DNA of 64,000 bases from Nannobrachium achirus (GCA_963921795.1 OY997653.1:8709092-8773091), one strand, 5' to 3'. Positions 9,680 to 22,604 are shown, numbered from the stretch's first letter. Numbers and translations: made by a program. The notes: generated by a model not told the origin, from the sequence alone.

Positions 9680-10646
9680 TTAAAATTTATATTAGTGTTG
9701 TTTTTTTAAACCAAATATCCAAAATGACCTGCGAACAGAACGAAGGTGAAGTGAATCTGAACAGAATGTAACAGGCTCGGATTAGTTGAGAGAGCTTTGT
9801 GGGTGCAGTGACACAAACACAGGATTTCAAGTCCCCGCTGGCAAGTGGCCAGGGCATTTATTAACACAAAAAGTCACTCAGCAAAAATCAACTGCAAAGT
9901 CTCTGTCCCTCTCTGGGAAATAAACAGTTGTCTTTGTTTGGGGAGCACGCCTGCTCTCCTCACACTCCTCACACACTCTGGCCTCACCACAGTCTGAGGC
10001 CTTGATTTTCCCCTGAGCCAGGTGTGTGCTAGATCGGCATTGGTTGGTGCCAACGAGCTGGAATGTCCCTCACCCCACTACAAGAACGTAAGGGTTAAAA
10101 TGCTCGAGTAGCCTAGCAGTCGCTACGAGTTGGACTAAAGATGCAGAATTTTCGAAAAAGCAAAACTACTCTGCATCAAAGGGTTTATTGGCTAGGCCCT
10201 AAAAGTATGTCCTTGCGCGCAGGGGAATTATTTGGGGTTAAAACTGAATCCGGTTTGATCTTTCCGGACAAATTGTAGTCCTTTGAGGACTACAACATGA
10301 CGCAGGCTGTTTCCACTCCCGAATAGAAAGCAATACGACTTACTGTAAGTGGTCATTCAAAATACAGCGGACAACTTAAAGGACAACTCAGCCCTAAATA
10401 ACATCTACAGACGTGCCGTTTCAACTCTTTTGTATTTACTGCTATTGTCCTTCTCCATATAATTGGTCCTCAATAATGTTCACGATAAAATAGCACTATT
10501 CTTTTCTACTCGGTCTGCGTCTCATAGGAGGGCGGTGGGCAGGTCAGAAACCCATCGTCTTGTGACATCATCGCTTGACAGATTCTTTTTATAAACAATA
10601 TTTTTGAAAAAAATATTTAGATTTGTATTATCGCAAGAACAATGGC
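9680..10646. other. Intergenic sequence with one dispersed repeat
   Basis: No gene was seen. The stretch about 10095-10320 (gtttgatctttccggacaaa, ttgtagtcctttgaggacta) occurs inverted at about 31075-31315 in connexin B intron 1, so it is a dispersed element. Confidence 0.45.
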
Positions 10647-10654
10647 TTCCTTAT

Positions 10655-11132
10655 TAGGGCATTAACGAAAAAGTCGACTCATTCGACTTCATTACACAAG
10701 TCGACTCCCACCAGAGAAAGTCGAAAATCGAAGTTGAAAAAAAGAAGAAGAAAAATAAAAAAAACGTTCTATTGTGAAAATAGCAGAAAATCGCGTTGCG
10801 AGGCGTTGTGAGCATGTAGATCTGCTATTTTCACAATTTCTGCCTCTATATATTTGACAATTTGGACAATGTTTAATTTGTCATTTCAGAGGTATTAAAA
10901 AGTCCTTAAATTGTCACTTCAGAAATCTGCAGATACCCTCTATACACTTAAACTTACTTTTGAGTGCAGAAAACAATGTTGCACATTAAGTTAATCATCT
11001 GGGGACCCGGACCCCCCAAAATAATTGGTGTGTGTGTGTGTGTGATGTGATGACATCATCAAACGATAAAGTCGACTTCAACTCAACTTTTTACTGAGTC
11101 AAGTCGACTTGCAAAAAGTCGTTAATGCCCTA
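10655..11132. mobile_element. hAT-like MITE with TSD ttccttat
   Basis: The ends TAGGGCATTAACGAAAAAGT and AAAAAGTCGTTAATGCCCTA are inverted repeats flanked by identical ttccttat (10647-10654 and 11133-11140). GTCGACTT motifs are repeated near both ends, and a hairpin with agcatgtagatctgctattt lies at about 10770-10837. A related right end is at 19890-19970. Confidence 0.8.
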
Positions 11133-11814
11133 TTCCTTATAACAACTTTTCAGGAATAGAAAGCCTGCAGTTTCTATTAGCTTGGATTCTCCATCGATGG
11201 CGTCGCTGGTAGATGAGTTTCTGAACTGCCCACAGCCCTCCTATGAGACCCACACCAAGTAGAAATAAATGGTGCTATTTTATCATGAACATTAGTGAGG
11301 ATGAATTATATGAAGATAGGTTGAAAAGTGGTGAAATCGTATATAAATAATATATATAAATATAGTTCTATAACTCTTTTACAACTCATTACACTGAGAG
11401 GTGTATTACGTTATATAATTCCATTACATGACTGTATTCAGTGTAAAAGGACACATTTCATTCATAAAAAGAGAACAGCAACAGTTCCTCCCTTCAAAGT
11501 GTTCTGTTTGTTTGTAAGTGCTGTGTATAGTTCCACTAGAAGGTCAGTAGGGGGAGATTGAGACTCTCTCTGCTTCAGAAACTCGCTTCAAGGCCGTAAG
11601 GCCTTCTGTGTGAGTGAAGGGAAAGGAGGAACTTAAAAAGTGGGGAACCAAACAGTTTGTTTTGGCTTTGGGTTAAAGTGATTTTGATGTTATATTTGAA
11701 CTACTTCAGCTGGGGACCCCTTTGAAACCCCTTCAAGAACCCCTAAGGATCCCAGACCGCACTTTGAGAACCATTGTGAAAAAGTACACAGTAGATTCAG
11801 TGCCTGTCTGTCTG

Positions 11815-11932
11815 TGTCTCCCTGCGTGTCTCCCTGCGCGCGTGTGTGTGAGAGAGTGAGTGCGTGCCTGCGTGTGTGTGTGTGTGTGTGCGTGCGTGCC
11901 TGCGTGTGTGCGTGCCTGCGTGCATGCATGCA
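11815..11932. repeat. TG/TGCG-rich simple repeat
   Basis: This is an irregular run of gtgtgtg, gtgcgtgc and gcctgcgtg. It is open in several frames only because of its composition. Confidence 0.8.
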
Positions 11933-12808
11933 TAGCAGTTTTAACAGGCTTGGCTCACAGACAGACGGCCTTGGACTGATTACAAGCCAGACAGAGATTC
12001 AGGTCAAACTGTACCTGGGTTGTTGTTGGTTTCAGGTCAACCAGAAACTTTATTTATAATCAGACACAAACTGATGGGGGAGTGGGCAACAGACACTCAT
12101 CCATACTTTCATCCAGGAGTCGGGCGTAGCCAAGGGTGGGCCTGGATAGGCCCAGGCCCACCCATTTCGTATTTGTGCCCACCAAAAAAGAACCTCACTC
12201 AACAGTAAACAAACCAACATAAAGTTTAAGTGTAGAGGGTATCTGCACATTTCTAAAGTGAATATTCGAGGACTTTTGAATACATCTAAAATGACAAATT
12301 AAACATTGGCCAAATTGTCAAATATTAGAGGCAGAAATTGGGAAAATGGCATATCTACATGCTCACAAGGCCTAAAATGAAATGCTTCACCTCTGAGTGG
12401 AGGGTGGGGGGTCTCCAGTTAAAATATGATTATTTGGGGGGGTCTCCAGTTAAAGGGTTATTTTGGGGGTTGCAGCCTGAAAAGGTAGGGAACCACCTCC
12501 CATGTTCCCAGTCTCAAAACCCACCTTTTTAGACCGGCTCTCCCCCCCTAACTCTAATCAATCCTGCTTTCTAGTCTTAGCTTATTGCTTTAGTCTGAGT
12601 TTTTGCCTTTTTTCTATCCTAAATAAAGTTGCTTATTTTGTTTTGTAAAGTGACTCTGGGGACTATAAAATGCTCTATATAATTAAGTGTGATGTATTAT
12701 AATTATCATTGAGAATAATTTTGTACTGTCTTAAAAAAAACATTTCTGTGGACTGGCATGCATCTTATCAGCACAAGGTCGTCTGTCAGCCAAGCCAAGC
12801 CAAGCTCT

Positions 12809-12917
<109 letters not shown>

Positions 12918-13314
12918 GCCAAACCGATTACTCACTGAAATGTGTCTCTTGTACCTGTTGACCCCTCTAGCTGCCCCTCCCTGTCTGGTCCATGTCCTGC
13001 AAAGTGAACCACATCAATCATATCAATCATATCAGATCGAATGATTCGATTGATGAATGGACCAACATATCATATATTATCTATTCATAGTAGAGGGAGT
13101 TGTCACATACATGTGTCACACACAAGATGTGTCTTTTCAAAACTTCACACTTCCTGCAAATTGGTAAGACTGTAGATTTGAAAATGTAATCTACCTATGA
13201 AGGTGGATTCTGCTTTTCAATGGGAATGGAGTGGTTTCTTGCCATTTGCGACTTCCGGCAAAAATATGTTCCATTCTCCATATAAGGGGGCAGGGACCCC
13301 TTAGCTGAGAGAGA

Positions 13315-13386
<72 letters not shown>
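13315..13386. repeat. (GACA)n microsatellite
   Basis: A tetranucleotide run of about 18 units follows cagggaccccttagctgaga. Confidence 0.95.
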
Positions 13387-13588
13387 GCTGAGGTGAGGTG
13401 ACATCACATTCAAACATTTCATTTCATAGATTAAATACAGTAGGTGTGATGATGACACATGTACGGTACGGTGAATGCCCTGAAACAACCTTCTGTGAAT
13501 AGTTAATAAATGATGAGGTTCCGTTACATACAATGTTCATCATTTGATCTGATATGAAGGATACTTCCAGCTTGCAGGGAGCGCCAGC

Positions 13589-13591
<3 letters not shown>

Positions 13592-13672
<81 letters not shown>
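13592..13672. repeat. (AG)n microsatellite
   Basis: An uninterrupted run of about 40 units. Confidence 0.97.
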
Positions 13673-13674
<2 letters not shown>

Positions 13675-13891
13675 GAGTCATAAGGAAGAGCAGATATCTC
13701 AGCTACCAGAATACTATGTGGGGGAGAGGAAGTCATGTTAAAAAGCACAATGTTTTTCTGTAAAGAAATGCCAGCATGCTTCACCAGGACGAGAAATGAG
13801 CCGAATGTGGATCTATTTTGTTTTCCATTCTGTTCCATTTCAGTTGTAATTGGAGGAAAGTGATTTAATCCTTTTGTGCATTGATTAGAGC

Positions 13892-14100
13892 AGTGGTTCT
13901 CAACCTTTTCAGGCCGTGACCCCCAAAATAATCATATTTTAACTGGGGACCCCCCCACCCTGACGAGCGCTAAGAGTTGAGGCATTACATTTTGTGTGAC
14001 ACGGTTCTATTTTCACAATTTCTGCCTCTATATATTTGACAATTTGGACAATGTTTAATTTGTCATTTTAGAGGTATTAAAAAGTCTTTAACCCTGCAAG
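13892..14100. mobile_element. hAT-like MITE fragment (CAGTGGTTCTCAACC)
   Basis: It begins CAGTGGTTCTCAACCTTTTC followed by the gaccccc / aactgggg body seen at 20844-21257. Its right terminus was not found. The reading stops near taaccctgcaagg. Confidence 0.55.
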
Positions 14101-14483
14101 GCCCAGCGTAGCTTTTTGGCAACATTTATATTTTATTTTAAAAAAAAAAGAAAAAAAAAGAGTTTAAATAATTAGTTTTCCTGTTCTTTTTTCACCTTAA
14201 CATGATCCTATTGTTTAGTATTACAATGCCATTGGCCAGGATATTTGCATATGAATACCCCCCACAGAGGCTGACATTCACACAACTTCAAGATCTCTGG
14301 AGTCTCACTTTTTCACTGAAGCTATTCCTCACAAAAACATCAGTAAAATGCCTGTAATAATGTTTTTGGTGATCATTAGAATGTCTAAACATGTACATAT
14401 GTACTTATTGTGAAAAATATCCCCAAAATGTAAATTATATAAAAAAAAAGGGGAAAAAAAAGAAAACATTACATTTTCCTCCG

Positions 14484-14789
14484 ATTAGCCCTATTCACGG
14501 CCCGCCCACTCAGCATCCCCCTGGTGCTGAAGTCACGTTTTGAAGAGGAAAACCCTACTAAAAGCCCATAGAGTTTGCAAATGTAATGCAATTTCCGAAT
14601 AGTAAAGTATAAAATACGGCTAGCATGATCAAGAACACAAAGCATTATAATTTACTTAACCGTTCGAAATAATGATTTGTTGGCTTTAAGGCCAGCTATT
14701 TCAGTTATAGTTTCCCCTTCTAAACTGACATCAGCACCAGGAAGTTGCTGAGAAATTTGCTGAGTGGGCGGGCCGTAAATAGGGCTAAT
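14484..14789. mobile_element. Palindromic-ended MITE (ATTAGCCCTATTCACGG)
   Basis: The ends attagccctattcacggccc and gggccgtaaatagggctaat are inverted repeats enclosing aataatgatttgttggcttt. A second copy is at 38960-39293 inside connexin B intron 3. Confidence 0.75.
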
Positions 14790-15194
14790 TAGGACTCCTA
14801 CAACACCGTCAGATTTAAAAAAATAAATAATTCTTAGCAAAGTAACATGAAATTAATTCGGGTCTCAAATGAAATTAATTCGGGTCTTGCAGGGTTAAAG
14901 GACAACTCAGCCCTAAATAACATCGTTTCAACTCTTCAGTATTTACTGCTCTTTTCCTGAAAATATCCTGCAAATGCCTGTTTTGCCTTTCAAATCTTTA
15001 TGGAGAATGGAGCGTATTTTTACAGAAACTCGCAAATGTCAAGAAACCACTCCATCCCCATTGAAAAGCATAATCCACCTTCATAGGTATAGAGTTAAAC
15101 TTCAAAGTCAGAGAAGTTCATGAAAAATAGCAAAAAATAGCTGATCTACGAGCTCAATGTTCTGCAAATCCCCTGAAAAAAGTCTTGTCAATGG

Positions 15195-15218
15195 CGAGAG
15201 AGAGAGAGAGAGAGACAG

Positions 15219-15296
<78 letters not shown>
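15195..15296. repeat. (AG)n then (GACA)n microsatellite
   Basis: A short AG run is followed by about 19 GACA units. Confidence 0.95.
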
Positions 15297-15714
15297 TGAC
15301 AGAGGCATAGACCCTTATTGCATCTAGAAAACCCACTCATAACAACTCATTACACTGGGAGGAGTATTAGGGTCTATAACAGGACTGTATTCTATAGATT
15401 TATAAAGGCCACATTTCATTGATAAAAAGAAAACAGCAACAGTTCCTCAATGAATGAGCCCTTTTGGGTGTTCTGTTTGTTTGTAAGAAGTGTGTAGTTC
15501 CACTAGAAGGTCACTAGGGGGAGTTTGAGACTCTCTCTGCTTCAGAGACTCACCTCAATGCCTCATGAAGGCCTCGTGTGAGGAACCACACTCGATATAT
15601 AAACTATATTCAAAACCATGGTACACACAACACTGATATATAAACTATATTCACATCCACATCAGTTTTAAGAGTGTCCTGTGAACAGAATAATATCCAT
15701 TTAAACAGTCAGTG

Positions 15715-16097
15715 GTGTTTACACTCTCAGAGTTACAGAGCTGTAAGGGTCCATTTGGTTCCATGTGTACACTCTCAGAGTTACAGAGCTGTAAGGGTCC
15801 ATTTGGTTCCATTTGTACACTCTCAGAGTTACAGAGCTGTAAGGGTCCATTTGGTTCCATTTGTACACTCTCAGAGTTACAGAGCTGTAAGGGTCCATTT
15901 GGTTCCATTTGTACACTCTCAGAGTTACAGACCTGTAAGGGTCCATTTGGTTCCATGTGTACACTCTCAGAGTTACAGAGCTGTAAGGGTCCATTTGGTT
16001 CCATTTGTACACTCTCAGAGTTACAGAGCTGTAAGGGTCCATTTGGATCCATTTGTACACTCTCAGAGTTACAGACCTGTAAGGGTCCATTTGGGTA
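15715..16097. repeat. 48-bp minisatellite, about eight copies
   Basis: The unit starts acactctcagagttacagag and continues ctgtaagggtccatttggtt. Because 48 is divisible by three, long frames are open on both strands (for example 128 codons from 15712). No codon signature, start context or homology supports a protein. Confidence 0.92.
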
Positions 16098-16140
16098 AAG
16101 CCAGTTGGTTAAAGGTAGTAGATTCACAAATCAGGGAAAA

Positions 16141-16162
16141 GGGGGGGGGGGGGGGGGGGGGG
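16141..16162. repeat. Poly-G run of 22
   Basis: A homopolymer in copy 2 of the segmental duplication. It could form a quadruplex-like structure and is prone to length error in sequencing. Confidence 0.9.
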
Positions 16163-16354
16163 ACTTTAAAAATGGGAACCAAACAGTATCTTTTGGCTTT
16201 GGGTTAAAGTGGTGAAAGTGATTTTGATGCTATATTTATTTTGAACTACTTCAGCTGGGGACCCCTTTGAAACCCATTTGAGAACCCCTAAGGGGATCCC
16301 AGACCGCACTTTGAGAACCAGTGTGAAAGAGTACACAGTAGATTCAGTGCCTGC

Positions 16355-16415
16355 CTGTCTGTCTGTCTGTTTGCCTGCATGTCTGTGTGTGTGTGTGTGC
16401 GTGTGCGTGTGCGTG

Positions 16416-16446
<31 letters not shown>
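16355..16446. repeat. CTGT/TG/TGCG simple repeat
   Basis: ctgtctgtctgt is followed by tgtgtgtg and then gcgtgcgtg. It corresponds to 11797-11932 in duplication copy 1. Confidence 0.9.
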
Positions 16447-16500
16447 ACAGTTTGATTAGTGATAGTTTGAGCTCTCCCCCTCCTAACTCTTAATCAAACC

Positions 16501-16986
16501 CAGTGGCGTCAGTTCAGAAAAAGCCATGTTGCCATACCTTATACTAAAGCAACAGGCATGATACATTTATTTTAAGAAGTACATTAAAATGTTCCCCCCG
16601 TTTCTACGGTTTCTTGGGCTGGATATGGCAGCCTGGAACAGTTGTTCAAGTGCAGCTAAACTTGGCATGTTAGTAAACGTGCCACAATTAACAATAATGC
16701 ATTGCACCTGTGCAGCTGACCTGCGGAACCTGGGAATATTCCATTCAGTCAAGATGGGGAGAATACAAGTGTGGAGAATATAATTACAATAGGCTACCTT
16801 GTTAAAGTGACCATTTTGTTAAACTTTGCATTTGTAGTTATTTTACTGTAATTTAACAACATAATAACCACCTCAGATAGACAAAGAGACATTCATGGAT
16901 TTATATTTAAAAGTAACTTTTATTTTCCCCCCTGGACCCAGGGTATGGCAGCTGCATACCCCTGCCATACCCAATTGACGCCCCTG
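16501..16986. mobile_element. hAT-like MITE with TSD atcaaacc
   Basis: The ends cagtggcgtcagttc and ccaattgacgcccctg are inverted repeats. The flanks atcaaacc are identical (16493-16500 and 16987-16994). The right part (gggtatggcagctgcatacc) recurs inverted at about 20730-20800. It has no transposase. Confidence 0.85.
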
Positions 16987-17263
16987 ATCAAACCTCCTCC
17001 CTTTCTGCTTTCTAGTCTCAGCTTACTGCTTTAGCCTTTGCTCAGCTTTTAGCCTTTTAACTTTTTTCTCTCCTAAATAAAGTTGCTAATTTAGTTTTGC
17101 TTGGTTTTGTAAATTGACTCTGGGTACGATAAATGCTCTACTAAGTGTGATGTATAATTATTATTATTAAGAGTTATTTTATAATGTCTTAAAAAAAGAT
17201 ATTTCTGTGGACTGGCATCTAATCAGCCCAAGGTCGTCTGTCAGCCAAGCCTGTTAACTCCCC

Positions 17264-17408
17264 CCCCCCCCCCACACACACACACACACACACACATCCA
17301 GACACAAGAACACACGCACGCATGCACGCACACACGCACGCTTATACACACACACACCAACGCACAAATGCACGCATGCATTGCACGCACGCACGAACGC
17401 ACGCACAC
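17264..17408. repeat. C-run and CA/CACG simple repeat
   Basis: A run of C is followed by acacacac and degenerate gcacgcac motifs. Confidence 0.85.
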
Positions 17409-17609
17409 AGTGAGAAAGACATGCAGGCCTTGAATAATGAGAGGACAGTTTATCTCTCAGTAGATTTCACTGCAGGCTGCTGTGGGGGCTTGTAGATCTA
17501 CAACACCAGCTGCTGTGAGGACTTGTAGGGCTTGTAAAGCCCTACTGGGAGGGGGGGGGGGAGGAGTGAGCTACTCCTTTAATGCCAGAGTGCCGGTGAC
17601 GGTAGCACC

Positions 17610-17757
17610 CTGTGCCTAAGGTTGACCTTTTAACCCCTATGTTCAACACCATGCTTATTGCAACCTCAGTGGAACTGGGCTCCGCCTCGCCCATGACATC
17701 ATCACTATCCGTTTTTAAATCCAAGTTAAAAACCTATTTATTTAGCATTGCTTAATT
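17610..17757 (+). pseudogene. LINE reverse-transcriptase 3' end relic
   Basis: A + strand frame ending at about 17753 reads SVFKSKLKTYLFSIA and then stop. That is the usual C-terminal end of reverse-transcriptase ORFs of teleost L2/CR1-like LINEs. Only the last few dozen codons remain. Confidence 0.5.
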
Positions 17758-18245
17758 GTGGGCTCGCCTGAAAGGCGAGAACACTATGTTATCCTCATTA
17801 TTTATATAAATACTGTATAGTGAGTTCCGCCGCATATTTGTGCCGCAGACAGTACAAAGGCAGAGCCCTTAGCCAATGAGGCGCAATTGGTGGAAACTAA
17901 ATCTGGGAGTGGTATATAGTACATGGAGTATTGGTTGAGCTTCACATGACAGTTAGCACGCTGCAGAATATAGTCACGTTGGCAAACATAAGAAATGAAG
18001 AACAATTTATTTGATTACGAGTTTTTATTTTAGTTATTGTTGTGGGCTCGCCTGAAAGGCGAGAACATGATGTTATCCTCATTATTGTTGGGCTCGCCTG
18101 AAAGACGAGAACACTATGTTATCTTCATTATTTATATATAGTGAGTTCCGTCGCAGACAGTACAACAGCTTCACATGACAGTTTGCACGCTGCAGAATAT
18201 AGACACGAGCAAGCCCACACTGTTTCGTAGGAACAGTATTTCTAG
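17758..18245. mobile_element. GCTCGCCT-hairpin element, short copies
   Basis: The text ttgtgggctcgcctgaaagg followed by cgagaaca occurs three times (about 17757, 18041, 18087). The right end reads agcccacactgtttcgtagg then aacagtatttctagtt. The same left and right parts bound the 1.55 kb units at 33-37.8 kb, so these are internally deleted relatives. Confidence 0.6.
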
Positions 18246-18279
18246 TTGTATGTAATAGTTTTTAGAGTAGCTATTTGTT

Positions 18280-18321
18280 GTTATTTTGTAAATCACTTTG
18301 AATCCCTTGGGATAATAAAGG

Positions 18322-18383
<62 letters not shown>
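18280..18383 (+). repeat. LINE tail with (TATC)n
   Basis: The text tgtaaatcactttgaatccc then ttgggataataaaggtatct leads into about 15 TATC units. The same junction occurs at 61445-61490. Some teleost LINE 3' ends carry such tails. Confidence 0.7.
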
Positions 18384-18588
18384 ATTGCCTCCATGTATGA
18401 AAGGTGCTCTATATAAATAATGTTGCCTTGCCTTTGCCACTGTGCTGCCAATAAGCACAATTCCGTTAAAATTGATTCATTTGTTTCAACTGAAAAGGGC
18501 AGAACGGGAGATATATGAATACCACAACTGGCCCGACATTGGATTAATACAGTATGTGTCTCTTGTACCGGTTGACCCGTAGCTTCCC

Positions 18589-18712
18589 CTCCCTGTCTGG
18601 TCCATGTGACCTCTAGCTGCCCCTCCCTGTCTGGTCCATGTGACCTCTAGCTGCCCCTCCCTGTCTGGTCCATGTGACCTCTAGCTGCCCCTCCCTGTCT
18701 GGTCCATGTCCT
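18589..18712 (+). repeat. 34-bp tandem repeat, about four copies
   Basis: The unit is cccctccctgtctggtccat followed by gtgacctctagctg. The single-copy version is in duplication copy 1 at about 12975-13000. Confidence 0.85.
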
Positions 18713-18997
18713 GCAAACTGAACCATACCAATCATATCAATCATATCAGATCAAATTATTCTATTGATGAATGGACCCATACATCATGTATTAACTATTG
18801 ATACTATTGATGAACACACTGTGTATAATGGACCAACAGATCATTTATTAACTATCCATAGTAGAGGGAGTTGTCACGTACATGTAGTCTTTACCTACTG
18901 TACATGTTCTGTACACTATGACGATGACAATGAAATGTTTGCCGGATGCTGATATCAAACACGTCACCTCGCTGTACCTTAGCTTGTGCTGAATGTC

Positions 18998-18998
<1 letters not shown>

Positions 18999-19074
<76 letters not shown>

Positions 19075-19198
19075 ACGCGTGCGTGCGTGCACGCGTGCGT
19101 GCGTGCATGCGTGCGTGCGTACGCGTGCGCGTGTGCGTGCACGTGCGTGTGCGCGTGTGCGTGCGTGCGTGTGTGCGTGCGTGTGTGTGTGCGTGTAT
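18999..19198. repeat. (TG)n and (TGCG)n microsatellite
   Basis: A TG run is followed by alternating purine-pyrimidine tgcgtgcg / cacgcgtg sequence, a Z-DNA-prone composition. All six frames look open because of this. Confidence 0.95.
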
Positions 19199-19199
19199 T

Positions 19200-20398
19200 G
19201 ATCAGATACATACACATCAGGTGTGTGTAGATACACCTACAGCTCAGAGTCCAATAAGTGTGAGTCAGATTAGCCAGACTTTCACTTGTAATAGAGTATT
19301 TTATTGACGCTTTTACTCAAGTATAAAAACGTGAGTACTTCTTCTAGTTCTTCCACATCGTGACAGATGTCTCAGGGGTGTCAGTGGGGCGTGGCAAGCA
19401 ACTGCCATACCTTAAGGCAGGGTTTTCCTGGGGGTGACGTGATCGACTCAGACTTGAAAAAAAAAATCCTCTGTATTTTTTTCTATCATTATTTTTGCTC
19501 CAAGTGTGCGTCTGTACAGCATTCAAACAGTAGGATTGCTTATTGTCAAGGACGGAATGATCCAATATTACAGTGCTACATTACATTTGGTATAACATGG
19601 TTCAATTGTGAAAATAGCAGATCTACATGCTCACAATGTGAGCATGTAGATCGGGTATTTTCACAATTTCTGCCTCTATATTTTTGTCAATTTGGAAAAT
19701 TTTTAATTTGCCATTTTAGAGGTATTAAAAAGTCCTTAAATTGTCACTTTAGAAATGTGCAGATACCCTCTATAGCCTACACCTAAACTATATGTTGGTT
19801 TGTTTACTGTTGAGTGAGAAAACAATGTTTCACATTAAGTTAATCATCCCCCAAAATAATTGGGGGGTCGTGTGTGATGTGATAACGTGAACGTCATCAA
19901 AGTCGACTTCAACTCAACTTTTTACAGAGTCGAGTCGACTAATGTCGATCACAAGTCGTTAATGCCCTAGAATGCATCAATATCGCTTCGGTTAAACAGA
20001 CCTGATTTGCTCTATACTTTGTTCTTTTTTCCATCTACCCCAACTCTCTTCACCAATCTACAAGCTCAGCTATTGTTGGTGAACCTTACCCCCCAGAATA
20101 GGGATGCTGGGTTTCAAGTGGTTAAGAGTCTAAAGTAGCCTATAAAGTTATTTTCAGTCAGTTCTGATGGAAACTGATATTTCTCGGTGACAAAGATGTA
20201 AATACAATATTTGCGTAAAATGATGTAAAATTCTAAAAATTAACAGTGTAATTCAGGGGTGCCATGCATGACAATGTTATTTACAGGGGTGCCCTGAGTC
20301 AAAAAAGTTTGAACACCCCTGCCTTAGTGACAGGGGTGTTCAGGGACCCCTTTGCTGAGAGAGAGAGATGAAGCAGACAGACACAGAGACAGACATTA
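19200..20398. other. Repeat relics, no gene recognised
   Basis: It includes a hairpin (19601-19665, arms agatctacatgctcaca and tgtgagcatgtagat), a GTCGACTT-family right end at 19890-19970, and hAT-like end fragments (gggtgccctgagtcaaaaaa, 20285). The frame at 19367-19786 crosses these repeats and is not a credible gene. Confidence 0.5.
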
Positions 20399-20730
20399 GC
20401 CCCTTTTCCATTACAGGGCCGAACCAGAACTAGAAACAGAACTTTCCAGAACCAATAACTTTCAAGAACCTGTGAAGTTCCGGGACCAAGTTCTGCTTAT
20501 GTTTCCATAATACCAGACCTATCCGGGAAGGTCCCAAAAAAAGAGCAGCAGTGCTGCTGGCCCCACACCAGAACTAAAGTTTAGTTCTACCTCAGTTGCA
20601 GGACCGAAAAAAAAGGTTCCCAGAACCGTGTCTGAAACCGGGCTGTGCGCTATGGAAACAAAACCAGAACCAAAGAAAATAGGTTCAGGTTCTGGAAAGT
20701 TCTGGTTCCGCCTCATAGTGAAAAAGGGGC
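20399..20730. mobile_element. MITE (CCCCTTTTCCATTACAGGGC)
   Basis: The ends gccccttttccattacaggg and catagtgaaaaaggggc are imperfect inverted repeats. Subterminal ccagaacc and ggttctgg motifs face each other. It is non-coding. Confidence 0.6.
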
Positions 20731-20843
20731 CAGGGGCGTCAATTGGGTATATGGCAGGGGTATGCAGCTGCCATACCCTGGGTCCAGGGGGAAAACCCTC
20801 CCCTGTGCCCATGTTGGCACCGTGCCTATAAGGTTGCCTAGCC

Positions 20844-21257
20844 CAGTGGTTGTCAACCTTTTCAGGCCGTGACCCCCGGAATAATCATATTTTAACTGGG
20901 GACCCCCCCTGCCCTGACGAGCACTAAGAGTTGAGGTTCTACATGCTCACAACACCTCGCGTTGCGAGGTGTTGTGAGCATGTAGATCTGCTATTTTCAC
21001 AATTGCTGCCTCTAATATTTGACAATTTGGCCAATGTTGAATTTTTCATTTTAAAGGTATTAAAAGGGTCTTAAAAGTCCTTAAATTGTCACTTTAGAAA
21101 TGTGCAGATACCCTCTTTACACTTAAACTGTATGTTGGTTTGTTTACTGTTGAGTGAGGGAAAAAGAATGTTTGCACACTAAGTTAAACATCTGGGGACC
21201 CCTCAAAATATGTTGGGGACCCCCTGTTGGTCCCAACCCACAGGTTGAGAACCACTG
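20844..21257. mobile_element. hAT-like MITE with perfect TSD gcctagcc
   Basis: The ends CAGTGGTTGTCAACCTTTTC and CACAGGTTGAGAACCACTG are inverted repeats, with gcctagcc on both sides (20836-20843 and 21258-21265). The centre is a hairpin (20936-21003, arms catgctcacaacacctcgcg and cgcgttgcgaggtgttgtga overlapping). This is the best-preserved copy of the family also seen at 13892, 44098, 47397 and 57199. Confidence 0.88.
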
Positions 21258-21265
21258 GCCTAGCC

Positions 21266-22284
21266 CTGGATCAGACAGATGCGCATCACCAGGGGGTGTG
21301 GTCACATTGATCAGACATCATCGGGGGTGTGGTCACACCTATTGATTAGACACCCCGATCAGAGTCCAATCAGTGGTGAGTCAGGACAGGTGTGTCTGCC
21401 TGTCAATCATCCATCCACAGACATCATTCATTCTATTCTATGAGCAATTTATTACTTATGATTGAATACATGTTCCCATGTTCGTCCTTCCTGTCCGTCA
21501 TCAAATGTCAAACTTGAACCCAACGCCCCTCTTATGGGCATGGCAAGATAGACAGACATTAGCTATTGAAAATAGCAGATCTATATACATTTATATATGT
21601 AGACTCTATGGGCATGGTATGGGAGCCAGACATTAGCTATTGGAAATAACAGATCTATACATGCTAACAGATGTAATATCTTCGGTGAAGAGAAGTTCTC
21701 AGATAAAGTATAGCAGTGAACACAAGACATGTGCTGCATGCTCTCTCTCTCTCTCTCTCACGCACGCACACACGCACACACGCACGCACGCACACACGCA
21801 CGCACGCACGCACGCGTGGGGCTGTCCCCATTTCAAATATTTTTGGGGGGTCACGGCCTGAAAAGGTTGAGGACCACTATATCTAAATATTATCTTCCTT
21901 TAGAAATAATACATGTGGTTCTCAAACAACTTTCTTTGACCCTTCAGAATGAGACAACAGGGAACAAGGAATCCTGACAAATTATACTCTGGGAAAATAT
22001 TCTTGCTTGACGGTGCTGGTGGGCCCTTTATAATACAATTTATAGGAATGAAGCCGCAGGCCGAATAAAATGTGTCCTCGGGCCGTATTTGAACCCCGGG
22101 CCGGACTTTGGACACCCCTGGCTTAATAAGATGACACAAAACAAAACAAAAAAACATGATGGCTCAAGCATCTGTCAATCATTACACGCCTGTTTTTTTT
22201 TCTCTCTCTCGCCTTTTTGGTCAAAGTTTTAAAACTTGTTCCGTTACTGATAGTGTGAACGTGACAGTGGGTAGTTATGCAATA
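21266..22284. other. Simple repeats and hAT fragments, no gene recognised
   Basis: It includes (CT)n/(CACG)n at 21744-21812, a hAT-like right end at 21845-21880 (ggggtcacggcctgaaaagg) and a piece ending ctttggacacccctggctta at about 22100-22125. Confidence 0.45.

Positions 22285-22285
<1 letters not shown>

Positions 22286-22373
<88 letters not shown>
22286..22373. repeat. (AC)n microsatellite
   Basis: An uninterrupted run of about 44 units. Confidence 0.97.
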
Positions 22374-22375
<2 letters not shown>

Positions 22376-22495
22376 CTTATCCAGTCCCCTCAGCAGAACT
22401 CAGCAGGTCTAAAACTCCAAGGTTCAACCACTGTTCAGTTAACTCTTCAACAACACGCAGAGAGGAGAGCCTCTATTTGACTGACACACAGGTAG

Positions 22496-22604
<109 letters not shown>

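Larger units (their letters stand above)
15343..18880 (+). repeat. Segmental duplication, copy 2
   Basis: Homologous blocks to 11375-13105 occur in the same order and orientation. They are interrupted by a 48-bp minisatellite (15715-16097), a hAT-like MITE (16501-16986), a LINE tail and the GCTCGCCT element (17758-18245). The MITE sits between taatcaaacc and tcctcc, where copy 1 reads continuously (taatcaatcctgctttctag). Confidence 0.65.

Noticed and set aside
15651..16207. Long frames on both strands over the 48-bp repeat
   Set aside because: Open because of repeat period; no start context, splice sites or recognisable domain.
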